From positions 1 to 5,074 of the forward strand of contig JALSTE010000047.1 in NCBI GenBank assembly GCA_026983855.1: a DNA stretch of 5,074 bases, given 5' to 3'. The notes beneath the pieces are model-generated. The model saw only the letters and a list, made by a program, of their open reading frames with translations. It did not search any database and was not told where the DNA came from. Source of the stretch: Acidimicrobiia bacterium. GTDB taxonomy: Bacteria > Actinomycetota > Acidimicrobiia > Acidimicrobiales > Poriferisodalaceae. Shown piece by piece: positions 1-5,074 of the stretch. The translations under genes and the position numbers were made by a program. How positions within the stretch are numbered: position 1 is the stretch's first letter; each line of letters begins with the position of its first letter.

Positions 1-1
1 C

Positions 2-427
2 GGGGTCTCGAGCCTGGACCTGGTCGCCTTTCCCGCCCGGTGGACCGACCGTCTGATCGTCTCCACCGTGGACGCCCGCCGGGGTGAGATCTTCTACGCC
101 CTCTACCGACGGGTACCCGGGGGTGTCCAGAGGGTGGCTCCACCGGCGTTGGCCGGACCCGGGGAACTGGCCGATCAGTTGGTGGCCCTGGGGGAGGACG
201 CCCTGATCGTGGGTGATGGCGGTCAGCGACATGAGGACGTACTCGGGGAGATCCAGGGGGTGGAGCTGGCCCGGGAGGGATTCAGGTTCCCCGGGGCCGG
301 GGCCCTGGTGGAGCTGGCCCACCCGCGGGCGTTGAGGGAGGAGTTCGTCCCGGCGTGGGAGATCACCCCCACCTATCTCCGGGAACCCGACGCCCAACCG
401 AACTGGCAGGAGAGGCCGGACCGGTGA
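2..427 (+). CDS. tsaB: TsaB, tRNA t6A37 biosynthesis subunit (5'-truncated by window edge)
   Basis: This is the C-terminal 141 residues of TsaB; the frame is open from the first complete codon at position 2 to a TGA at 425-427. TsaB is an inactive ASKHA-fold paralogue of TsaD. It dimerises with TsaD and, with TsaE, supports transfer of threonylcarbamoyl to A37 of ANN-decoding tRNAs in the cytoplasm. Seen here: the family motif DARRGEIFYALY at fragment residues 24-35, and a C-terminal P-x-YLREPDA segment typical of the family. Full-length proteins are about 220-230 residues, so roughly the first 80-90, including the N-terminal nucleotide-fold strand, lie upstream of the window. An internal GTG at 68 is not the real start, because the conserved frame (GVSSLDLVAFPAR) continues above it. 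The stop overlaps the rimI start (GTGA). The identification rests on these motifs plus the rimI-tsaD context; I am confident. Confidence 0.93.
   Translation, partial: GVSSLDLVAFPARWTDRLIVSTVDARRGEIFYALYRRVPGGVQRVAPPALAGPGELADQLVALGEDALIVGDGGQRHEDVLGEIQGVELAREGFRFPGAGALVELAHPRALREEFVPAWEITPTYLREPDAQPNWQERPDR
408..415 (+). promoter_or_regulatory. Ribosome binding site for rimI, deciding its GTG start
   Basis: AGGAGAGG lies within the last codons of tsaB, 8 nt before the GTG at 424. It is a strong match to the anti-Shine-Dalgarno sequence at ideal spacing. It supports GTG 424 over the upstream in-frame GTG at 355 and the internal GTG at 490, neither of which has a comparable site. Confidence 0.8.
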
Positions 428-1005
428 CCAGTGTCCCGCACCGGACCCCGGCCCCGGTCGGGACCCCCGAACCCGGTCCGCGCCCCACCGTGGTCGTCCA
501 GACCATGAGGCGGCGACATCTGTCCGCGGTGCGGAGGATCGACGCCGCCGTCTACCCCCGTCCGTGGTCCCTGGCCATGTACCACCAGGAGCTGGGCCGT
601 CCCCAGACCCGTCGCTACGTCATCGCCCGGATCGACGGGCGGATCGTCGGCTACGCCGGTCTGATGCTCGTCGCCGGCGAGGGGCACGTCACGTCGGTGG
701 CGGTGGATCCCACCTGTCAGGGCCGCGGTGTCGGGACCCGCCTGCTGCTGGCCCTGTGCCGGTGGTCGATAATGGTGGGTGCCGGTGCCCTCACCCTGGA
801 GGTCAGGGAGGGCAACACGAGGGCCCGGGAGCTGTATGCGCGGTTCGGTTTCGTCCCCGCCGGGGTCCGTAGGGGCTACTACACCGACAACAGGGAGGAC
901 GCCATCGTGATGTGGCGCCACGATGTCGGAAAGGCAGATTTTCCCGCCATGCTGAGGGAGATCGAGGAGTCCCTCGTCGGGACCACCCGCTGGGAGTGGC
1001 AATGA
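424..1005 (+). CDS. rimI: RimI-type GNAT N-alpha-acetyltransferase
   Basis: The product is a 193-residue GNAT acetyltransferase. RimI transfers acetyl from acetyl-CoA to protein N-termini, classically ribosomal protein bS18; actinobacterial RimI enzymes are reported to be broader. Seen: the acetyl-CoA loop Q-x-x-G-x-G at residues 99-104 (QGRGVG), then LEVREGN (125-131) and LYARFGF (137-143). E126 and Y138 are 12 residues apart, matching catalytic E103 and Y115 of the enterobacterial enzyme. The RimI-specific RRGYYTDNREDAIVM block follows at 149-163. The protein is longer than the ~148-residue E. coli enzyme: it has a Pro-rich, probably disordered N-terminal stretch of about 25 residues and a C-terminal tail of about 28 that is acidic and ends in Trp residues. 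The start is GTG 424, which overlaps the tsaB stop and is preceded by AGGAGAGG. The stop overlaps the tsaD ATG. Co-translation with TsaB and TsaD is inferred from these overlaps. Confidence 0.93.
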   Translation: MTSVPHRTPAPVGTPEPGPRPTVVVQTMRRRHLSAVRRIDAAVYPRPWSLAMYHQELGRPQTRRYVIARIDGRIVGYAGLMLVAGEGHVTSVAVDPTCQGRGVGTRLLLALCRWSIMVGAGALTLEVREGNTRARELYARFGFVPAGVRRGYYTDNREDAIVMWRHDVGKADFPAMLREIEESLVGTTRWEWQ

Positions 1006-2042
1006 GCACTGGTCAGGGCGATCCCATGGACGTGGGACGGGACACGGTGATCCTGGCCATCGAGACGTCCTGTGACGAGACCGCGGCGGCGGTGGTCGTG
1101 GGCGGGACCGAGGTCCGGTCCAACGTGGTCAGCAGCCAGGTGGAACTCCACGACCGTTTCGGAGGCGTGGTACCCGAGATCGCCGGTCGGGCCCACGAGG
1201 CCCGTATCGCCTCGGTGGTGGCCGAGGCCCTGGTGGCGGCCGGTGTGGATGACGCCGGGGTGGACGCGGTGGCGGCCACGGTCGGCCCGGGGTTGATGGG
1301 GTCACTCCTGGTCGGGGTGAGTGCGGCCAAGGCCCTGTCCCTGGTCTGGGACGTTCCCTTCGTGGGGGTGAACCATCTGGAGGCCCACTTCTACGCCGCA
1401 TTTCTCGAGGAGCCCGACCTGGATCCACCCCTGGTGATGCTCCTGGTCTCGGGAGGTCACACCATGCTGGTGTCCTTCGAGGATCACGGTCGGTACCGTC
1501 TGCTGGGCTCCACCCAGGACGACGCCGCCGGGGAGGCCTTCGACAAGGTCGCCCGGTACCTGGGACTCGGCTATCCGGGGGGTCCGGCCATCGATGCCGC
1601 CGCCGCCCGGGGGGACGCCGGGTCCATCGCCTTCCCCCGGGCCATGGCCCGCCGGGGGCTGGACTTCAGTTTCAGTGGACTCAAGACCGCGGTCATCAAC
1701 CATGTGAGGGCCAATCCGGACGTCTCCACGGAGGATGTGGCCGCCTCTTTCCAGGCAGCGGTGGTGGATGTGCTGGTGGCCAAGACCATACGGGCCGCCC
1801 GTGACGTGGGGGCGGGTGGGATATGTCTGGCCGGCGGGGTGGCGGCCAACACCCAGCTGCGGGCCGATCTCCTCGACGCCGGTGCGAGGGAGGCGATCCC
1901 CGTGCACCTGCCCGGCCGGGTCATGTGCACCGACAACGCCGCCATGGTGGGTTCGGTCGCCTGGTGGCGCCTGCGTTCCCACGGACCCGATCCCCTGGAC
2001 ACCGGGGCCAACCCCTCGCTCCGGCTGGACCTCGTGGAGTAG
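1002..2042 (+). CDS. tsaD: TsaD, tRNA N6-adenosine threonylcarbamoyltransferase
   Basis: The 346-residue protein is full length for the Kae1/TsaD family. It transfers the threonylcarbamoyl group from threonylcarbamoyl-AMP to N6 of A37 in tRNAs reading ANN codons, working with TsaB and TsaE. Seen: the N-terminal ETSCDET strand (21-27); NHLEAH, giving metal ligands H125 and H129; the nucleotide-binding LVSGGHT (148-154); DDAAGEAFDK (173-182); FSFSGLKTA (222-230); LAGGVAAN (276-283); and CTDNAAM with the third metal ligand D311. All expected catalytic and metal residues are present. I chose ATG 1002 because it overlaps the rimI TGA as ATGA and has GGGAG 5 nt upstream. ATG 1026 is possible but has a poorer site, and both precede the conserved domain. 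The last gene of the tsaB-rimI-tsaD run, it is followed by a 138-nt gap and the chaperonin operon. Confidence 0.97.
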   Translation: MSTGQGDPMDVGRDTVILAIETSCDETAAAVVVGGTEVRSNVVSSQVELHDRFGGVVPEIAGRAHEARIASVVAEALVAAGVDDAGVDAVAATVGPGLMGSLLVGVSAAKALSLVWDVPFVGVNHLEAHFYAAFLEEPDLDPPLVMLLVSGGHTMLVSFEDHGRYRLLGSTQDDAAGEAFDKVARYLGLGYPGGPAIDAAAARGDAGSIAFPRAMARRGLDFSFSGLKTAVINHVRANPDVSTEDVAASFQAAVVDVLVAKTIRAARDVGAGGICLAGGVAANTQLRADLLDAGAREAIPVHLPGRVMCTDNAAMVGSVAWWRLRSHGPDPLDTGANPSLRLDLVE

Positions 2043-2054
2043 CATCGTTGATCG

Positions 2055-2072
2055 GTCCCGGTGACCCGGGGC
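2055..2072 (+). terminator. Weak hairpin after tsaD, possible terminator
   Basis: A GC-rich stem of about 7 bp (core CCCGG 2057-2061 with CCGGG 2066-2070, extended by a U-G and a G-C pair) closes a 4-nt loop, 12 nt past the tsaD stop. A run of five T occurs only at 2087-2091, too far from the stem for a canonical intrinsic terminator. It may end or attenuate the tsa transcript before groES, but read-through is equally possible. Confidence 0.3.
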
Positions 2073-2103
2073 GGGATTCGTGTGGGTTTTTCGGTGGCGG
2101 GGG

Positions 2104-2132
2104 TTGTTAGGAGTCCTGAGCGCGCCTATCGT
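2104..2132 (+). promoter_or_regulatory. Candidate sigma-A-type promoter for groES-groEL
   Basis: TTGTTA (2104-2109) and TATCGT (2127-2132) each match 4 of 6 positions of the -35 and -10 consensus and are separated by 17 bp. Transcription would begin near 2138-2140, inside the left CIRCE arm, so bound HrcA would cover the start site. An alternative pairing is TTGGCA (2132-2137) with GCTAAT (2154-2159), which would leave only a very short leader. The hexamers are weak; the position relative to CIRCE is the main support. Confidence 0.35.
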
Positions 2133-2146
2133 TGGCACTCGATAGG
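2125..2146. repeat. Second inverted repeat interleaved with CIRCE
   Basis: CCTATCG (2125-2131) and CGATAGG (2140-2146) form a perfect 7-bp dyad around an 8-nt loop. Outward, a G-T apposition and then a C-G pair can extend it. The loop is almost exactly the left CIRCE arm, and the right arm of this dyad occupies most of the CIRCE spacer. The left arm contains the candidate -10 hexamer. It is not part of the standard CIRCE consensus, and its function is unknown. Confidence 0.6.
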
Positions 2147-2158
2147 TGAGAGTGCTAA
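2132..2158 (+). promoter_or_regulatory. CIRCE operator (HrcA binding site)
   Basis: TTGGCACTC-N9-GAGTGCTAA is the 9-9-9 CIRCE inverted repeat, with one mismatch from the TTAGCACTC consensus in the left arm (third base G instead of A). The element ends 22 nt before the groES ATG. In many bacteria, actinobacteria included, the HrcA repressor binds here and GroEL availability modulates HrcA activity, giving heat-inducible feedback control of groES-groEL. I see no other known heat-shock operator in the gap. Confidence 0.96.
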
Positions 2159-2167
2159 TGCCCACTT

Positions 2168-2172
2168 GGAGG
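2168..2172 (+). promoter_or_regulatory. Ribosome binding site for groES, deciding its ATG start
   Basis: GGAGG is placed 8 nt before ATG 2181. The same frame is open back to a GTG at 2061, but that would require translating through the promoter and CIRCE region. This site and the normal GroES length fix the start at 2181. Confidence 0.85.
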
Positions 2173-2180
2173 CACGAGAA

Positions 2181-2471
2181 ATGAACCTTCAGCCCCTCGA
2201 GGATCGTATTGTGGTGCGCCCCAGCGCCGCAGAGGAGACCACGGCCAGCGGCCTGGTCATCCCCGACACCGCCAAGGAGAAGCCCCAGCAGGGTGAAGTC
2301 CTGGCCGTCGGTCCCGGACGCCGGTCCGAACACTCCGGCGAGCTGATCCCCCTGGACGTCAAGCAGGGGGACACCGTCGTGTACAGCAAGTACGGCGGTA
2401 CCGAAATCATGGTGGACGGTGAGGATCTGCTGATTCTCAACGGCCGCGACGTCCTCGCAATCGTCAAGTAG
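2181..2471 (+). CDS. groES: GroES co-chaperonin (Hsp10)
   Basis: The 96-residue product is the normal length for GroES. Seven copies form the lid of the GroEL chamber in the cytoplasm, encapsulating folding substrates in an ATP-dependent cycle. Seen: the N-terminal signature PLEDRIVVRP (5-14), the mobile loop around residues 16-32 with its GroEL-contacting hydrophobic triplet L25-V26-I27 in GLVIPD, the central GEVLAVGPG segment (38-46), and the C-terminal strand LLILNGRDVLAIV (83-95). Nothing is missing. It is the first gene of a bicistronic operon under the CIRCE element, and its TAG is 17 nt before the groEL ATG. Confidence 0.98.
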   Translation: MNLQPLEDRIVVRPSAAEETTASGLVIPDTAKEKPQQGEVLAVGPGRRSEHSGELIPLDVKQGDTVVYSKYGGTEIMVDGEDLLILNGRDVLAIVK

Positions 2472-2488
2472 TCAAGAAGGTCCCCCAG

Positions 2489-4126
<1,638 letters not shown>

Positions 4127-4153
4127 TCGGCCTCTCCCCGAGGAGGATTCCAG

Positions 4154-4184
4154 CCGGACCCGGGTCCCAGCGACCCGGGTCCGG
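4154..4184 (+). terminator. Stem-loop terminator of the groES-groEL operon
   Basis: A perfect 12-bp inverted repeat (CCGGACCCGGGT with ACCCGGGTCCGG) closes a 7-nt loop, 27 nt after the groEL stop. No U-run follows (TCGCGTTCGG), which is common for terminators in high-G+C actinobacteria but leaves the efficiency uncertain. Each arm also contains a self-palindrome, and GACCCGGGTCC is present twice in direct orientation (4157-4167 and 4172-4182). Confidence 0.75.
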
Positions 4185-4214
4185 TCGCGTTCGGGCACCG
4201 GTAGGGTCATCGCC

Positions 4215-4364
4215 ATGGATCGACCTCCCCCCGACCCCGCGAAGCTGCTCAACTACTGGATGGAGTGGGAGAGAGGTGAGACGCCCCCGGGGCGCACCCT
4301 CGCCAATCTCAAGACGAACGGTCTGAGGGACCTGCTCGAGAAGTGGGTGGAGTCGGACCGCTGA
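4215..4364 (+). CDS. Small protein of unknown function (49 aa)
   Basis: ATG 4215 to TGA 4362-4364 encodes 49 residues. A partial Shine-Dalgarno sequence (TAGGG, 4202-4206) lies 8 nt upstream. About 42 of the 49 codons end in G or C, as in the neighbouring genes. The sequence is amphipathic and rich in charge and Trp: a Pro-rich start (MDRPPPDP), a probable helix LLNYWMEWERG (11-21), a turn TPPGR (23-27), a segment LANLKTNGL (29-37), and a second helix RDLLEKWVESD (38-48). I count 9 acidic and 8 basic residues. There is no signal peptide, membrane segment or Cys/His metal site. It resembles short proteins I associate loosely with actinobacterial genomes, but I cannot name a family, and I give no function. 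It lies 30 nt after the groEL terminator stem, and its end overlaps or abuts the Nudix gene, suggesting co-translation with that gene rather than with groEL. Confidence 0.65.
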   Translation: MDRPPPDPAKLLNYWMEWERGETPPGRTLANLKTNGLRDLLEKWVESDR

Positions 4365-5017
4365 GCGGGGGTGCACAGGTAATTCCCCGGCCCCCCGGGG
4401 TGCGGCCTGGCGAGCCCTCGCGTTGGCGGGGATGGTCCGAGGACCGTCGCCGGGTGGATCTGGCGGATCTGGCCGGCCGTCTCGGGCGCGGGCCCCACGA
4501 ACGACCATCGGCCTCCGATCCCTCGGCGGTACTTGTTCCGCTCCACGGCGGCGGGGGAGGGGATGGCCCCCGGGTGATCCTGACCCGTCGCAGCGGGGAC
4601 CTGCGACTCCACGCCGGGGAGGTCAGCTTTCCCGGGGGACGGATGGAACCGGGGGAGTCCCCCGTCGCCGCCGCCCTGAGGGAGTCCCGTGAGGAGATCG
4701 GACTCGACCCCGAGGGGGTGGAGATCATGGGGAGCCTGGACCCGGTCTCCACCAGAACCAGCGCCAGCCTCATCCTCCCGTTGGTCGGGCGGATCCCGGC
4801 CCTACCGCCTCTCGAACCGAACCCCGACGAGGTGGCGGCCATACTGGATCTCTCCCTGCTGGCGCTCACCGAGGACGGTGTGCATCACAGTGAGCTGTGG
4901 CCGTGGGAGGGCCACCTGCGGACGATTCACTTCTTCGAGGTCCCCGGTGACACCATCTGGGGGGCCACCGCTCGGCTGCTGCATCAACTCCTGCTCGTCG
5001 GTCTGGGGCTGAACTGA
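4343..5017 (+). CDS. Nudix hydrolase, probable CoA pyrophosphatase (NudL/YeaB-like)
   Basis: The predicted enzyme cleaves CoA (and probably its derivatives) to 3',5'-ADP and 4'-phosphopantetheine, so it would act in CoA turnover. Read from GTG 4343 it has 224 residues. Seen: the CoA-specific motif ILTRRS-x3-R-x3-G-x3-FPGG (79-99), directly followed by the Nudix box G99-x5-E105-x7-R113-E114-x2-E117-E118-x-G120-L121, with every metal-binding Glu present. The strands SLDPVSTRTS and LILPLVGRIP follow, and the C-terminal region contains LWPWEGH and IWGATARLLHQLL, as expected for the family. The start is uncertain: GTG 4343 (22-nt overlap with the small gene upstream, GAGGG 13 nt before it), CTG 4361 (CTGA overlap, GGAG 8 nt before it), or GTG 4400 (205 aa, no visible ribosome site). 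E. coli NudL has 192 residues. The N-terminal 50-60 residues are Pro/Arg-rich and lie outside the catalytic fold. Other Nudix substrates cannot be excluded. Confidence 0.9.
   Translation: MGGVGPLSGGAQVIPRPPGVRPGEPSRWRGWSEDRRRVDLADLAGRLGRGPHERPSASDPSAVLVPLHGGGGGDGPRVILTRRSGDLRLHAGEVSFPGGRMEPGESPVAAALRESREEIGLDPEGVEIMGSLDPVSTRTSASLILPLVGRIPALPPLEPNPDEVAAILDLSLLALTEDGVHHSELWPWEGHLRTIHFFEVPGDTIWGATARLLHQLLLVGLGLN
4385..4400 (+). repeat. GC-only hairpin near the Nudix start
   Basis: CCCCGG (4385-4390) and CCGGGG (4395-4400) pair perfectly around a CCCC loop, ending on the G of the candidate GTG start at 4400. If the gene starts upstream, the hairpin lies inside the coding sequence (PRPPG). If it starts at 4400, the hairpin would sit where a ribosome site should be. 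There is no T-run, so it is a poor terminator candidate. Confidence 0.45.
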
Positions 5018-5048
5018 GCTGATCTGATCTGGTCTGGTCTGATCGGAT
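5014..5048. repeat. Degenerate 5-bp tandem repeat, consensus CTGRT
   Basis: Seven consecutive pentamers read CTGAG, CTGAT, CTGAT, CTGGT, CTGGT, CTGAT, CGGAT. The first contains the TGA stop of the Nudix gene. A related pentamer, TCGGT, follows at 5049-5053. It is a short microsatellite-like tract in intergenic DNA just past the gene; no role is evident. Confidence 0.75.
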
Positions 5049-5074
5049 TCGGTCGCCGGGGCCCGCGGGTTCCG

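Noticed and set aside
400..427. Programmed frameshift joining tsaB to rimI
   Set aside because: The rimI frame is -1 relative to tsaB and overlaps it, so a fusion is formally possible, but there is no slippery heptamer at the junction. The strong AGGAGAGG-GTG signal explains the arrangement as separate initiation.
912..1001. A 30-residue N-terminal extension of TsaD from an upstream start inside rimI
   Set aside because: The extra residues are basic and unlike the family, whereas ATG 1002 gives the usual length, an ATGA overlap and a ribosome site.
373..1002. A 209-codon minus-strand open frame over rimI
   Set aside because: It is antisense to a gene with a complete GNAT motif set, and its composition is typical of a shadow frame.
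2061..2180. A 40-residue N-terminal extension of GroES from GTG 2061
   Set aside because: It would run through the promoter and CIRCE operator. ATG 2181 has GGAGG at 8 nt and gives the canonical 96-residue GroES.
1302..2333. A 343-codon minus-strand open frame across tsaD and the groES promoter
   Set aside because: It is antisense to tsaD and the CIRCE region, has low-complexity Gly/Pro/His-rich composition and matches no known family; it is a high-G+C shadow.
4141..4146. A perfect AGGAGG just after the groEL stop, suggesting another start
   Set aside because: No ATG, GTG or TTG lies at suitable spacing, and the terminator stem begins 8 nt later. The motif also partly pairs with CCTC at 4131-4134. 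It is probably coincidental.
5062..5074. CCCGCGGG palindrome at the window end as a terminator for the Nudix gene
   Set aside because: The window stops before any tail or second arm can be assessed, and an 8-bp GC palindrome is common in DNA of this composition.

Overview
The window is high-G+C DNA with a strong G/C bias at third codon positions, densely packed, and all supported genes lie on the + strand. The gene order tsaB, rimI, tsaD, groES, groEL is the classic actinobacterial arrangement (Mycobacterium tuberculosis Rv3421c to Rv3417c has the same order). A CIRCE operator, GTG/ATG starts overlapping the preceding stop codon, and a GC-rich terminator without a U-tract also fit an actinobacterium. 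A deep lineage such as Acidimicrobiia is my guess; the sequence does not prove it.

Layout. Positions 2-427 hold the 3' part of tsaB, whose 5' end lies outside the window. It overlaps rimI (424-1005) through GTGA, and rimI overlaps tsaD (1002-2042) through ATGA, so the three are probably one translationally coupled message. TsaB and TsaD belong to the machinery for the universal tRNA modification t6A37; RimI is a GNAT N-terminal protein acetyltransferase. A 138-nt gap follows, with a weak hairpin, a G/T-rich tract, a possible promoter and a CIRCE element (2132-2158), the operator of the HrcA heat-shock repressor. The left CIRCE arm is interleaved with a second perfect dyad (2125-2146). Next comes the bicistronic chaperonin operon groES (2181-2471) and groEL (2489-4126), closed by a 12-bp GC stem-loop (4154-4184).

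Downstream is a 49-codon reading frame (4215-4364) of unknown function with good coding character. It overlaps or abuts a Nudix hydrolase (to 5017) that carries the complete CoA-pyrophosphatase signature. The window ends in a short degenerate 5-bp tandem repeat beginning in the Nudix stop codon.

Most of the window is well-understood housekeeping sequence. I see no CRISPR, mobile element, tRNA, rRNA or defence system. The points worth a second look are the second dyad woven into the CIRCE operator, the small Trp-rich protein downstream of groEL, the unclear start of the Nudix gene, the self-palindromic terminator arms, and the GGM-type GroEL tail at the locus where mycobacteria keep groEL1.
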